Counted from the first letter of the stretch, positions 39,966-49,605 are shown. The stretch: DNA of 64,000 nucleotides from Mucilaginibacter sp. SMC90 (GCF_022811725.1 NZ_CP094527.1:2356001-2420000); one strand, 5' to 3'. Translations and numbers: made by a program. Notes: a model not told the origin generated them from the sequence alone.

Positions 39966-42626
39966 TTAAAATTTAAAGTTATAGGTTACCGAAGGTACAA
40001 AGGTGAATAAAGTGGTACGTACAGCTTCTGTGCGGCTCGCATCCGTCTTGTTATCGCGGAAGAATATGCGATATGCGTTAGGGTTACCGTAAGCATTGTA
40101 AAGGCTGAAGGTTAAATCAGATTGAAATTTTGCAGTTTTCTTGAGCTGCTTGGTAGCACCCAGATCTAAGCGGTGGTATGCCGGCATCCTGTCGGCATTG
40201 CGGTTGGTGTAATAGTAATAAGTTACGCCGTCAACCTGGTATTTGCCGCTCGGGAAGGTAACGGCATCGCCTGTATAATAAACAAAATTGGCCGAGAATG
40301 TCCATTTGTCGCTGGCTTTATACATGGCCACAATGGCTATATCGTGGGTGCGGTCCTGCCGTGCATTGTACCATTGATTATTATTGATGCCATCAATCAT
40401 CCGTTCGGATTTTGACAGTGTATAGCTGATCCAGCCGGTAAGCCTGCCTGCTTTCTTTTTTAGCAAAAACTCGGCACCATAGGCGCGGCCCTTGCCAAAA
40501 AGCAACTGCGTTTCTATAGGCTGGTTAGTGAATACATTGGCTCCGTTGCGGTAATCTATCTGGTTTTGGAGTTTCTTATAATAGCTTTCAACCGTAAATT
40601 CATAGTTGTGTTCGTTGAAATCTTTATAATATCCAACGGAAAACTGGTCGGCCAGTTCTGGTTTAATGAGGTTGGTGCTGGCAACCCATTTATCCGTTGG
40701 CGAACCCGAATTGGAGTTGGAGATCAAATGCAGGTTTTGCGCGTTCCTGGCATATGATGCTTTGATAGAGCTTACATCGTTTAGCTGGAAAGCTGCCGCA
40801 ACACGGGGCTCCAGGTTAACATAGGTTTTAACCTCCTGGCCGGAAGTGTAATGTTTTGAACCGACGATGTTGCCGTCGGCATCGATATCATAATAATCGC
40901 CCGAGCCCAGTATGGTAAAGGCCGACAGGCGTACACCATAGGTTAAGGTAAAGCGATCTGTTGCCTTCCATGTGTTAGTTACATAGGCTGCGTTTTCAAG
41001 GGCATACCTGTTTTGAAGGTTTTGCGATATGATACCTGAGTTGCCCGTAGCCGAAATTTCGCCTGGTTTAATGGTGTGGTAAATGCTGTTGACGCCAAAG
41101 CTTATTGTGTTTTTTTGGCCTGCGTACCATTGCATATCTTCTTTAAAGTTAAAGTCGCGTATTTGCGAATAGATATTGAACTCGTTCACGTCCTGCTTGA
41201 TATTCAGCTTATAGTCATAGTTGCTGTAAATGAGCGAGGTGTTTGAAAACAGTTGGTTATTGAAAATATGGTTCCAGCGTAGGGTGGCCGTGGTATTTCC
41301 CCAGTTTATACCGGCTATATCGGCGGCGCTGAGCACATCTTTCCCAAAATATCCCGAAATAAATAAACGGTCTTTATCCCCTAAAACATAATTGGCTTTG
41401 GCGTTAATATCATAAAAATAAAGCTGGCTGTTTTTGGCTACACTATCTTTAGATAGCTTTAAAAACGCATCGGCATAAGTTCTCCGGGCCGAGATCAGGA
41501 AAGATGATTTACCTTTTTGAATAGGGCCTTCCACATTGATCCGTGCTGCTATAAGGCCAATACCACCGCTTACGCCAAATTTTTGGTTGTTGCCATCATT
41601 CATTTTAACATCCAAAACTGATGATAACCTGCCGCCATATTGTGCAGGCATATCGCCTTTATAAATATTCATGTTTTTGATGGCGTCGGAGTTAAAGGTA
41701 GAAAAGAAGCCCAGCAGGTGCGATGCGTTGTATACCGGCGCTTCATCAAGCAGGATCAGGTTTTGATCAGTTGCTCCGCCGCGTACAAAAAAGCCGCCGC
41801 TGCCTTCCCCGGCCGATTTGATGCCCGGCAGCAATTGGATGGTTTTGATCACATCGCGCTCGCCAAGCAATACGGGAATGTTTTTGGTTTCCTGGATACT
41901 GAGGTGCTCAACACCCATTTGCGGGCTGGCAAGGTCGCGGGCACCAGCCGGAGCAGCTTTAATGGTTACTTCCTGCAGTAGTTGTGAATTATCTTCAAGG
42001 GCAATATCTACCCTTTGGTTACCGCTGAGTGATACAGGCATTACTATAGTTTTTTGCCCCATAGCGCTAACTGTAATTTCATGATCGCCGGCTGGCAGGG
42101 TTATCGAATAAAAGCCATATTCGTTACTTGATGTACCTGCGTTTGCATTAGTAACCCTGATACTTGCGCCAATGATCGTTTCGCCTGTTTGTTTTGATTT
42201 AATGGTACCGCTCACCGTGTATTTGCCATCGGTGCCGGCGGACTGCTTTTTTACCTTGCCAGCATCGTATTTAATCAGTACTTCATCATCAAGCAAGCTA
42301 AAACTAAAAGGATGCGGTGCAAGCGCTTTACGCAATACGTCACCCAATGGCTGATTTTTTGCGTTGATGCTGATCTTTACCGTGCTTTTGGCAACAGTTT
42401 CGTTATAAGTGAATCTTATACCGCTGGCGGCGGTGATCTTATCTAAGGCCTGCTTCAGTGGTTCGTTATTTATACTTATAGTAACGGTTTTATCTAAAGG
42501 TCCCTGGGCTTGCACTGTGTTATGTGTTAACATTAAAAGTAACAACATACAAAGTGCCGTTCGGAGGGGTGTTCGCGTTATTTCGCAAATCAGCACGGAT
42601 ACCCATGCCGGTCTGTTGGTTTTCAT
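39966..42626 (-). CDS. TonB-dependent receptor with STN signalling domain
   Basis: The 886-residue outer-membrane receptor has a signal peptide ending TVQAQ and then an STN domain (NNEPLKQALDKITAASGIRF) that talks to the FecR/FecI pair. A CarboxypepD_reg domain (YTVSGTIKSKQTGETIIGAS), a plug (GGFFVRGGATDQNLILLDEA) and a 22-strand barrel ending VTYNFKF follow. It would import an unknown substrate, probably a siderophore or oligosaccharide, using TonB. The set sigma, FecR, receptor, DUF4249 is a classic trans-envelope regulated uptake unit. Confidence 0.94.
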   Translation of the reverse strand: MKTNRPAWVSVLICEITRTPLRTALCMLLLLMLTHNTVQAQGPLDKTVTISINNEPLKQALDKITAASGIRFTYNETVAKSTVKISINAKNQPLGDVLRKALAPHPFSFSLLDDEVLIKYDAGKVKKQSAGTDGKYTVSGTIKSKQTGETIIGASIRVTNANAGTSSNEYGFYSITLPAGDHEITVSAMGQKTIVMPVSLSGNQRVDIALEDNSQLLQEVTIKAAPAGARDLASPQMGVEHLSIQETKNIPVLLGERDVIKTIQLLPGIKSAGEGSGGFFVRGGATDQNLILLDEAPVYNASHLLGFFSTFNSDAIKNMNIYKGDMPAQYGGRLSSVLDVKMNDGNNQKFGVSGGIGLIAARINVEGPIQKGKSSFLISARRTYADAFLKLSKDSVAKNSQLYFYDINAKANYVLGDKDRLFISGYFGKDVLSAADIAGINWGNTTATLRWNHIFNNQLFSNTSLIYSNYDYKLNIKQDVNEFNIYSQIRDFNFKEDMQWYAGQKNTISFGVNSIYHTIKPGEISATGNSGIISQNLQNRYALENAAYVTNTWKATDRFTLTYGVRLSAFTILGSGDYYDIDADGNIVGSKHYTSGQEVKTYVNLEPRVAAAFQLNDVSSIKASYARNAQNLHLISNSNSGSPTDKWVASTNLIKPELADQFSVGYYKDFNEHNYEFTVESYYKKLQNQIDYRNGANVFTNQPIETQLLFGKGRAYGAEFLLKKKAGRLTGWISYTLSKSERMIDGINNNQWYNARQDRTHDIAIVAMYKASDKWTFSANFVYYTGDAVTFPSGKYQVDGVTYYYYTNRNADRMPAYHRLDLGATKQLKKTAKFQSDLTFSLYNAYGNPNAYRIFFRDNKTDASRTEAVRTTLFTFVPSVTYNFKF

Positions 42627-42688
42627 AAATGCTCTAAATTGTTGATGTGTTTGTTCTCCTTTTTGGGGATGTTTTAAAAATGAAAAAG

Positions 42689-43681
42689 TTAATTGTTGGG
42701 TGGTAAAGGTTGCAGGTAGTAGCTATTATCAAGCTTGCGCCAGCCAAGGTCCATTACGGCGCAAAGTTTGTTCAATGTTTTATCCACCGGCTCATTAGTG
42801 TTTATATGCCCATAAAATCCTTTTTGAGCAATACCCGGAGCGAGATTTATGCGGATGCCATATTGGAGCGAAAGGTGATCGGCAATGGTGTTCAGGGGGG
42901 TACCGTCATAACTGAACAAGCCGGTGCGCTGTAACAGGAATTTTGAGGCATTTGGATAATCCTGTTTAATCAACGATCTGTTGTTTTTGTTGTAAACAGC
43001 CTGTTGATTACGTACCATGATAGCCTGTTTGCTTTTGGGCAGGTTATGTTCCTGTACAGCTACTTTTCCGCTGATGACGGTTACTTCGGATATGATTTGG
43101 TCGGGGTAGGCCTTGATGTTGAAACTGGTACCCAGCACAACGGTTTTAAGCTGGCCCGATTGGATCACGAAAGGATGATCTTCATCATGCACAACATCAA
43201 AAAATGCCTCACCTTCCAGCTTTACCAGTCGCTCTTTGGTCCTGAACTTATCAGGGTAGCTGATCTTGCTGCCGGGGCTAAGCCAGATCCGGGTACCATC
43301 GGGTAAACTGATTTGTTTATGTTTGCCCGGAGCGGTTACCAGTTCAACCTGTTTTGCAGGATCAATTACCTCCAATACCTCGTTTTTGTAAAGTGCTGCA
43401 AATGTAACCAGCAATACCACGGCCGCTGCAGCAGCTATGCTTCGCCATAGGGTAATTACCTTACGCGCGGGTTTCCCCGGCGTTTCCATTCGCGCGGTTA
43501 TCTTACTCAAAATATTTTCCCGCAGCTGTTCGGGATTTTGGTGTTTTGAGGCAGATAACAAAACTTCCTCATCGTTAAAATTGGTATACCATGCGTCGAG
43601 CCAGATTTTTTCATCCTGACTGATGGTGCCTTGCATTAACTTATGAGCAAGCTCTTTTACGTTATAGGTATTGTTTGCCAT
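42689..43681 (-). CDS. FecR-family anti-sigma factor
   Basis: The start MANNTYNVKEL is preferred; residues upstream are probably untranslated. An N-terminal cytoplasmic segment contacts the sigma factor, one TM helix follows (SIAAAAAVVLLVTFAAL, ~85-105) and then the FecR periplasmic domain (VELVTAPGKHKQISLPDG, RIWLSPGSKISYPDKF). The C-terminal DUF4974 is also present (FSYDGTPLNTIADHLSL). It holds the ECF sigma factor at 44427-45011 until the receptor signals. Unusually, an opposite-strand gene lies between it and the sigma gene. Confidence 0.92.
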   Translation of the reverse strand: MANNTYNVKELAHKLMQGTISQDEKIWLDAWYTNFNDEEVLLSASKHQNPEQLRENILSKITARMETPGKPARKVITLWRSIAAAAAVVLLVTFAALYKNEVLEVIDPAKQVELVTAPGKHKQISLPDGTRIWLSPGSKISYPDKFRTKERLVKLEGEAFFDVVHDEDHPFVIQSGQLKTVVLGTSFNIKAYPDQIISEVTVISGKVAVQEHNLPKSKQAIMVRNQQAVYNKNNRSLIKQDYPNASKFLLQRTGLFSYDGTPLNTIADHLSLQYGIRINLAPGIAQKGFYGHINTNEPVDKTLNKLCAVMDLGWRKLDNSYYLQPLPPNN

Positions 43682-43856
43682 TGTAACTGATCTTTCAACC
43701 TTTTGCACATATAGTCATGGACGGATGGAAATACCCTTAGTGGAAAATGAAAAATATTTTTACTGATGGTATTTTATTTTTTTGCGGTGGAAACCGGGGG
43801 AAGGTATACCGACCGAAAAATTGTTAATTTTAACTGAACCAAACAAAAACCGATCC

Positions 43857-44414
43857 ATGAGAAAAGTGATCTATGGCATCAACCTGAGTTTAGATGGTTG
43901 CTGCGACCACACCAAGTTTGGCGGTGGTAATGATATACTGCAATATTTTACGCAGCTTATGCAGGGTGTTGACCTGATTGTATACGGACGTACCACCTAC
44001 GAATTAATGGTTCCTTACTGGCCCGATGTTGCAAAAGATCCAAACGCAAGCAAAGCAGACAGTGACTTTGCAAAAACATTTGACGCCATTGATAAAGTTG
44101 TTTTTTCACGTACACTAACTGGTACTGGCGAAAAAAATACGAGAATTACTCAAGCCGATCCCGGCGATGAGATCCTCAAACTAAAACAGCAACCTGGAGG
44201 TAATATTTCGATAGGCGGTGTAAACCTGCCGCTGCAAATAATAGAACGTGGCCTGGTTGATGAGTTTTATTTTGTTATACATCCGGTAATAGTAGGTGAA
44301 GGGAGAGGGTTGCTGGAAGCCAAAGGCTTAAAGGAGAACCTGGGCTTAAAGCTAATAGAATCAAAAATACTTGAATCGGGCTGTATTGCGCTTCATTACT
44401 TTAAACAACAGTAG
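43857..44414 (+). CDS. Dihydrofolate reductase-family protein (RibD C-terminal domain)
   Basis: I start at MRKVIYGINLSLDGCCDH, the normal beginning of this family; an earlier in-frame codon would add ~25 untypical residues. The protein (185 aa) has the RibD_C fold (DLIVYGRTTYELMVPYWPD, then GGVNLPLQIIERGLVDEF) shared with dihydrofolate reductase and riboflavin reductase. It probably reduces a pterin- or flavin-like substrate with NADPH. It lies on the strand opposite to its neighbours, between FecR and the sigma gene. Confidence 0.88.
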   Translation: MRKVIYGINLSLDGCCDHTKFGGGNDILQYFTQLMQGVDLIVYGRTTYELMVPYWPDVAKDPNASKADSDFAKTFDAIDKVVFSRTLTGTGEKNTRITQADPGDEILKLKQQPGGNISIGGVNLPLQIIERGLVDEFYFVIHPVIVGEGRGLLEAKGLKENLGLKLIESKILESGCIALHYFKQQ

Positions 44415-44426
44415 CCGGGCCTAAGG

Positions 44427-45011
44427 TTAACTAAGTAGTAAAATTAGCACCGGTAAGGAAACACCAAGCGATTGACGTATTGAACTTAATGCCTTTGACA
44501 TATGCGCCTCAACAGTTTTTTGTGATATACCCAATGCTGACGCTATTTCGGCATAGGTTTTATTTTCGTGACGGCTAAGCAGGAATACGATCCGGCATTT
44601 TTCGGGAAGCTGGCCGATGCTGTGGTCAAGCAGTTCGCGAAGTTCTTTCTCCTCCAGCCATTGCATAGTTGTATCCTCTGTTTCGATGGAGGTAAATGCA
44701 AGTTCATCCAAATGCTGCTGCTGCCTGTACTGGCGATCAAGATGATTGATCACCTTGTACTTAACCGCTACCGAAAGATAGGTAGCCATGGTATGAGTTA
44801 ACTTAAGGCTTGCCCGGCGTTGCCAAATGCTCAAAAATACTTCCTGAACTACTTCTTCGGCTTCATGCTCATCATCCAAACGATGATAGGCAACTGCAAA
44901 GGTTTTATCCCAATACCGGTTATACAGCTCGGTGAAGGCGTCGCGGTTGTCGCTGGCTATCAGTTGTAATAACTGTTCGTCGGTATTTTTGGATATAGTG
45001 GGGATGGGCAT
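44427..45011 (-). CDS. ECF RNA polymerase sigma-70 factor (FecI-like)
   Basis: The 194-residue protein has sigma region 2 (ELYNRYWDKTFAVAYHRL, AEEVVQEVFLSIWQRR) and region 4 (LPEKCRIVFLLSRHENKTY, AEIASALGISQKTVEAHM), without regions 1 and 3. It would be held inactive by the FecR protein and then direct transcription of the receptor unit. Its own promoter (45059-45066) looks like a housekeeping one. Confidence 0.94.
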   Translation of the reverse strand: MPIPTISKNTDEQLLQLIASDNRDAFTELYNRYWDKTFAVAYHRLDDEHEAEEVVQEVFLSIWQRRASLKLTHTMATYLSVAVKYKVINHLDRQYRQQQHLDELAFTSIETEDTTMQWLEEKELRELLDHSIGQLPEKCRIVFLLSRHENKTYAEIASALGISQKTVEAHMSKALSSIRQSLGVSLPVLILLLS

Positions 45012-45058
45012 GCTTACATTTTTCGGACTGGTGCTGACATTTACTTCAATAGGAATTT

Positions 45059-45066
45059 CAAAGTTA
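45059..45066 (-). promoter_or_regulatory. -7 element for the ECF sigma gene
   Basis: On the minus strand the sequence is TAACTTTG, an exact TAnnTTTG match 47 nt upstream of the ATG. No convincing -33 box is seen. Confidence 0.5.
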
Positions 45067-45114
45067 GAGTTTTAGCCCGGGTAAATGTTACGTGCAGGTT
45101 CAATTTTGTAAAAC

Positions 45115-45158
45115 GAAAAAAAGCCAATTATTTAAGCGAAGCTTAAATAATTGGCTTT
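45115..45158 (-). terminator. Strong intrinsic terminator of the Lys/Ala-rich gene
   Basis: Perfect 18-bp stem (AAAGCCAATTATTTAAGC and its reverse complement, 45120-45137 / 45141-45158) with a 3-nt loop. Read on the minus strand it is followed by a T-run (the A tract at 45116-45122). It is about 40 nt downstream of the stop. Confidence 0.92.
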
Positions 45159-45197
45159 CCGGATTTAGAAATAAACGAAATATATTATTGACTTTTA

Positions 45198-45509
45198 TTA
45201 AGCAGTTGGCTCGGCTTCGGTAGCTTTAGCTTTTTTGCCTGCTGCTTTTACATGGGTAGCTTCTTCAGCTTTTTTCTCTTTTTTAACTTTGGGTTCGGCC
45301 GGAACTGCATGTACTTCAGGGCTTAATTTGGCCGACAATGTTTTTGCAAGATTTTTTGCAGCCTTGTCAATCGCTTTTTTTGTTTTTTGAACGTCGGGCC
45401 CAAATTCACTTACAATTGCTTCAATCTGAATTACTAATTTTTCTTTTAATTGTTTTTTTAGAGTTTTACGAGCCTGTTTTATAGCAGCCTTATCTTTTAT
45501 ATTTTTCAT
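45198..45509 (-). CDS. Lys/Ala-rich histone-H1-like small protein
   Basis: The 103-residue protein has an N-terminal helical region (KQARKTLKKQLKEKLVIQIE, then QKTKKAIDKAAKNLAKTLSA) and a low-complexity C-terminal half rich in A, K, E and P. It looks like the histone H1-like proteins found in several Bacteroidota. DNA binding is inferred from composition only. It is followed by a strong terminator and is alone in its unit. Confidence 0.65.
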   Translation of the reverse strand: MKNIKDKAAIKQARKTLKKQLKEKLVIQIEAIVSEFGPDVQKTKKAIDKAAKNLAKTLSAKLSPEVHAVPAEPKVKKEKKAEEATHVKAAGKKAKATEAEPTA

Positions 45510-45775
45510 GTGAGTGGATTAAATCAATTGAAGCGGAGTTTTTTCTGCCGCGCTGCAAAGTTAGGTTAATGTAATGTATTTTTAATATTATGTTTATGTT
45601 AACAAATGTTATGAATGTTAATTTTTTATTAATTGATAATCAATGATATTAGTACGGTAGTGCTTATTTATTTTCTTATTTTATAAAGTTGCTGGCCGGT
45701 ACGGCTTGCACTAATTTTTTGAAAGCCTTTAAGTTAATTCATAACTTAGCCGTTTATTTATCGCCCTAAAACAAC

Positions 45776-46246
45776 ATGATCAAAGATTTAAGCGCATTAA
45801 CACAGGTAGCCGAGTTTCATACCACTTTTAAGCACCCTATAGTTGAAAAACCTGCAATACCCTCAAAAGGACGCAGCGATTTGCGTATCGAGCTTATTGC
45901 CGAAGAATTGAAAGAGTTGCAGCAGGCCGTTAATGATAATAATATGGTTGAGGTAGCCGACGCCCTTTGCGATCTGCAATATGTATTATCAGGAGCGGTA
46001 TTGGAGTTTGGCCTTGGTTCAAAATTTAAGGAACTGTTTGATGAGGTACATCGCTCAAATATGAGCAAGGCATGCAAAACAGTTGAAGAAGCCGAAAAAA
46101 CCATCGAACATTATAAAAATACGGCCAATACAGATGCATATTATAAAGAGATAGACGGCCTGTACCTGGTTTACCGTACATCTGATCATAAAACATTAAA
46201 ATCTATCAATTATTCGCCTGCCGATCTGAAAGGTATCGTAGGTTAA
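45776..46246 (+). CDS. MazG-like nucleoside triphosphate pyrophosphohydrolase
   Basis: The 156-residue protein has the all-alpha NTP-PPase fold. The metal-binding motif LIAEELKELQQAVNDN and the second half EVADALCDLQYVLSGAV (E..ExxE and DxxxD) are the catalytic core, and HRSNMSKA closes it. It would hydrolyse a (possibly damaged) NTP to NMP and PPi. It is followed closely by rlmF on the same strand. Confidence 0.9.
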   Translation: MIKDLSALTQVAEFHTTFKHPIVEKPAIPSKGRSDLRIELIAEELKELQQAVNDNNMVEVADALCDLQYVLSGAVLEFGLGSKFKELFDEVHRSNMSKACKTVEEAEKTIEHYKNTANTDAYYKEIDGLYLVYRTSDHKTLKSINYSPADLKGIVG

Positions 46247-46269
46247 TTATATATCAAAACACTATTCCA

Positions 46270-47232
46270 TTGTCAGCACAAGAACCCAATCAGCCCGAGG
46301 CTAAAACCAATATGCACCCACGTAATAAGCACCGCGAGGGGTATGATTTTAAGGCATTAATAAAAACCACGCCAGCCTTAAGGCAATTTGTGCGTACCAA
46401 TGAATACGATAATTTTACTATCAATTTTGCCAACCCGGAGGCGGTAAAAACGCTTAACAAGGCATTGTTGCAACATTACTACAGTGTAAACCATTGGGAT
46501 ATCCCCGAAGGCTTTTTGTGCCCGCCTATACCGGGCCGTGCAGATTATATTCACTATGCTGCAGATCTGCTTGCATCTGTTAATGATGGGGTTGTACGCA
46601 AAGGCCGGAAAGTACGTGTGCTTGATATCGGAACGGGTGCTAATCTTGTTTACCCTATAGTAGGTTTCAAAGAGTACGGCTGGAACTTTGTGGGTTCCGA
46701 GCTCGAACTGGAAGCTATGGCATCGGCACAAAGTATTATTGAGCAAAACAGCCACTTAAAGGTCGCTGTTGAATTAAGGCAGCAAAGTAAAAAGGCCGAT
46801 ATCTTTAAAGGGATCATCAAGCCTGGAGAGTTATTTGATCTTACTATCTGTAACCCACCATTCCATGCTTCGGCTAAAGAAGCGGCTGCCGGTTCGGCCC
46901 GTAAATGGGATAACCTGGGTTTAAGGAAAGATAAACAACCTATACTCAATTTCGGAGGCCAAAACACCGAGCTTTGGTATCCTGGCGGTGAAGCAGCTTT
47001 TCTGAAGTTGATGGCTGCGCAAAGCAAGGTTTTTGAAAAGCAGGTTTTGTGGTTCACCACGCTTGTCTCTAAGAAGGAGAACCTCCGCATCTTATACAAC
47101 GCCCTTCAAAAAGAGGGTGTTAAAGATGTGCAAACCATCAACATGTCGCAAGGCCAAAAAGCAAGCCGCATCATGGCCTGGACTTACTTAACGTCGGAGG
47201 AACAACAGGCGTGGGGTAAAGCCGACCGTTGA
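46270..47232 (+). CDS. rlmF: 23S rRNA (adenine(1618)-N(6))-methyltransferase RlmF
   Basis: RlmF methylates A1618 of 23S rRNA using S-adenosylmethionine. The protein has the family signature MHPRNKHREGYDFKALIK, then NHWDIPEGFLCPPIPGRADY. A Rossmann SAM site (VLDIGTGANLVYPIVG) and the N6-adenine motif TICNPPFHAS complete it. Starting at TTG 46270 gives MSAQEPNQ, similar to the E. coli protein start (MSAQ); the ATG at 46312 (MHPRN) is the alternative. Length fits the family. It converges on a fold-back repeat. Confidence 0.94.
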   Translation: MSAQEPNQPEAKTNMHPRNKHREGYDFKALIKTTPALRQFVRTNEYDNFTINFANPEAVKTLNKALLQHYYSVNHWDIPEGFLCPPIPGRADYIHYAADLLASVNDGVVRKGRKVRVLDIGTGANLVYPIVGFKEYGWNFVGSELELEAMASAQSIIEQNSHLKVAVELRQQSKKADIFKGIIKPGELFDLTICNPPFHASAKEAAAGSARKWDNLGLRKDKQPILNFGGQNTELWYPGGEAAFLKLMAAQSKVFEKQVLWFTTLVSKKENLRILYNALQKEGVKDVQTINMSQGQKASRIMAWTYLTSEEQQAWGKADR

Positions 47233-47265
47233 TTTATTTGTGATTACGTTGATTTCGCTGATGTT

Positions 47266-47439
47266 TGAACCTGGATTTGAGGGGGATTTTCAGGATGGAG
47301 CGGATTTTACTTTAACATCGAATTTTTTTAATTGAAGGATTTGTCGGATGCCATAAAATCCTATAATCCTTCAATCTTTTTAATCCCGGTTCAGAAAAAA
47401 TCAACGCAATCCGCGAAATCATATCTCATCAGCGGTTCA
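47266..47439. repeat. TGAACCGGGATT-type fold-back repeat, copy 1 (family R8)
   Basis: TGAACCTGGATTT begins the element and CGGTTCA ends it, with an internal CGGTTCAGAAAAAATC at 47387-47402. A second member at 51641-51783 shares the 15-nt GGTTCAGAAAAAATC core. The terminal CGGTTCA supplies the TGA stop codon (47437-47439) of the minus-strand acyltransferase. Confidence 0.75.
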
Positions 47440-48585
47440 GACCCTCAAAAACGTCTTCTTGGTATATAAATAATACAGGAACAGCCATTTCACCATCACA
47501 TAGCAAATAGCCATTACTACAATATTAAACGGATCGCCAACTAACTGGCCTATCCATCCAAAGAAACCTTCGGTGGTATATTCCCATTTAATGAAGTGAC
47601 CGGAGATATAAATGAGAATGGAGTTCATGCCTATCACCCTAAAATAAAAGGCCCATTTCTTATAGCCTTTTACATCAATGATATAATAAAATAGTGCCAT
47701 CAGCAATAAGCTTAATCCCCCTACGTGCAGCACAAATGAGCTTGTCCACAGGTTTTTGTTGATCGGGAAATCAAGGTTCCAGATCTGGGCGAGGATCAGG
47801 AAGATCACACCAACCACAGCCATAGTAGCTACTTTGCGCATTTGCGTAATGCCGCCTTTTTTAAGCAGGATACCGGTAAGTATGCCTAATATGCCAGTGC
47901 TGATAGCCGGGATGGTTGAGAAAAGTCCTTCGGGATCATGAATGCCTAAGTATAATCGGCCCGGTAAAATGCTGCGGTCAACGTATGAGGCAAAGTTGCC
48001 TTTCATGGTGAGGTCACCAATAGGAAAGCCCGGGGCTGAAGTGAATTTAAGTAGCAGCCAATAGCCGATAATGAAAAAGCAAAACCAAAACATTTGCCAG
48101 CGCTCTTTACTATACAGGTAAATGATATTGGCAAACATATAAGCAATACCAATACGACCAAGCACACTCGGGAACCGGATCTCTGAAATCGGCATAATTT
48201 TTATTCCGTTGTTGACAACAAGGCCAAGCAGCACCAAAATAAATGCCCGCTTAATAACCCGTAGTAATAATTGCTGACGAGTTTTACCTTTCTCCAGTTC
48301 GCGCCCTACAGAAAACGGCGTTGATACACCAGCCATAAATAGGAATAGCGGGAAAATAAGATCATACAGGTGAAAACCATTCCAATCCGGATGGGTAAAC
48401 TGGTTGGCTATAGCGCCCCAAAAAGGTGAGCCGGTGGCTTTGGCCATACCGTGAAAAATCTCTTCGCCGCCCATGATCCAAAACATATCGAAGCCGCGAA
48501 GGGCATCCAATGAAAATAAGCGGGTAGGGGCCGCGTTTATGTCGTCGGCCTGTTTGGCGCTTGCCTGGTTTGCTGTGATAGCCAT
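47437..48585 (-). CDS. Multi-TM acyltransferase, DUF5009/heparan N-acetyltransferase-like
   Basis: Start MAITANQASAKQ is preferred over an upstream in-frame ATG. After a short N-terminus comes RLFSLDALRGFDMFWIMGG, the signature of the DUF5009 / HGSNAT-like family. About ten TM helices follow (ADLIFPLFLFMAGVSTPFSV-type segment and many more, ending MVKWLFLYYLYT). Such proteins acylate sugars or cell-surface glycans across the membrane. The substrate is unknown. Confidence 0.87.
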   Translation of the reverse strand: MAITANQASAKQADDINAAPTRLFSLDALRGFDMFWIMGGEEIFHGMAKATGSPFWGAIANQFTHPDWNGFHLYDLIFPLFLFMAGVSTPFSVGRELEKGKTRQQLLLRVIKRAFILVLLGLVVNNGIKIMPISEIRFPSVLGRIGIAYMFANIIYLYSKERWQMFWFCFFIIGYWLLLKFTSAPGFPIGDLTMKGNFASYVDRSILPGRLYLGIHDPEGLFSTIPAISTGILGILTGILLKKGGITQMRKVATMAVVGVIFLILAQIWNLDFPINKNLWTSSFVLHVGGLSLLLMALFYYIIDVKGYKKWAFYFRVIGMNSILIYISGHFIKWEYTTEGFFGWIGQLVGDPFNIVVMAICYVMVKWLFLYYLYTKKTFLRV

Positions 48586-48701
48586 TAGTTTAATTGTATT
48601 TTTAGGTTTTGAACTAAAGATAGTAAAAGCCATACTATTTAAAATTATTTTTTTACATCGATTGGCTTTTATAATCTATTTAAAAAGATTCAGGCATTTT
48701 A

Positions 48702-48802
48702 TGTAGAGACGCATAATTGCGTCCCCCGTAGGACATGCCGTTTTGCACAGCGTTTAACCTACCGCAATTTGCACGCGGGAGACGCAATTATGCGTCTCTA
48801 CA
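48702..48802. repeat. 101-bp element with perfect 22-bp terminal inverted repeats
   Basis: TGTAGAGACGCATAATTGCG TC (48702-48723) is matched exactly by its reverse complement at 48781-48802. The inside carries a smaller imperfect dyad (CGTAGG...CCTACC). Similar TGTAGAGACGCAATTATGCG-type sequences are widespread intergenic repeats. It separates the acyltransferase from truC. Confidence 0.85.
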
Positions 48803-48863
48803 GGTAAAACAAAGATTTTAAAATAAAACCAAAATGCTGCCGTAAATTCGCAGCCTTGTAATT

Positions 48864-49547
48864 ATGCCAATGTTAGAGATCATATACCGCGATGAGCACC
48901 TGATTGCCATCAACAAGCCGCACGGGTTACTGGTACACCGTTCATCCATAGCGGCCGATGCGTCAGAGTTTGCTCTGCAACTGCTCCGCGACCAGATTGG
49001 TATGAAAGTTAACCCTGTTCACCGTATCGATCGTAAAACAGGGGGCATTCTGCTTTTTGCCTTTAATAAAGAGGTTGAGATTGCCATGCAAAAAGCCTTT
49101 ATGGAAAACCAGGTAAGCAAAAAATACCTGGCCATAGTACGGGGACATACACCCGATGCGGAAAGCATTGATTATCCGTTACGCAAGGAGAACGGCACCC
49201 TGCAGGATGCATTTACGAGTTACACCACCCTTAAACGTGCAGAACTTGATATTGCTTTTGGCAAGCATCCCACTTCACGATACTCATTGGTTGAAGCTGT
49301 GCCCACTACCGGACGCATGCATCAGCTTCGCAAACATTTGAGTCATATTTTTCACCCCATTATAGGCGACCGCACGCATGGCTGCAATAAACAAAATAAG
49401 TTGTTTTTGGAACAGTGGGAAATGACCACCATGTTGCTGCATGCCTCGCAATTAGTATTTATACACCCTGTAACCGGAGGAGAAGTAAAGATACAGGCCG
49501 CACTTCAACCGGAATTTGCACGTGTTATGGAAATCATGGGCTGGTAA
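48864..49547 (+). CDS. truC: tRNA pseudouridine(65) synthase TruC-like
   Basis: The 227-residue RluA-family protein has the catalytic motif VHRIDRKTGGILLFA (Asp of HRID). It starts with LEIIYRDEHLIAINKPHGLLVHR and has GRMHQLRKHLSHIFHPIIGD, which match TruC rather than the RluA group with an S4 domain. It would isomerise U65 in some tRNAs. Substrate position is inferred from the family. Confidence 0.88.
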   Translation: MPMLEIIYRDEHLIAINKPHGLLVHRSSIAADASEFALQLLRDQIGMKVNPVHRIDRKTGGILLFAFNKEVEIAMQKAFMENQVSKKYLAIVRGHTPDAESIDYPLRKENGTLQDAFTSYTTLKRAELDIAFGKHPTSRYSLVEAVPTTGRMHQLRKHLSHIFHPIIGDRTHGCNKQNKLFLEQWEMTTMLLHASQLVFIHPVTGGEVKIQAALQPEFARVMEIMGW

Positions 49548-49605
49548 TTGTATTAATCTTAAAGCAAATATTTAAACAAAACCGGTTTGAAATTGTAGTT
49601 GATAC

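Noticed and set aside
43857..44414. True dihydrofolate reductase (FolA)
   Set aside because: The sequence matches the RibD_C subgroup (VYGRTTYELM, GGVNLPLQII) rather than FolA active-site pattern.
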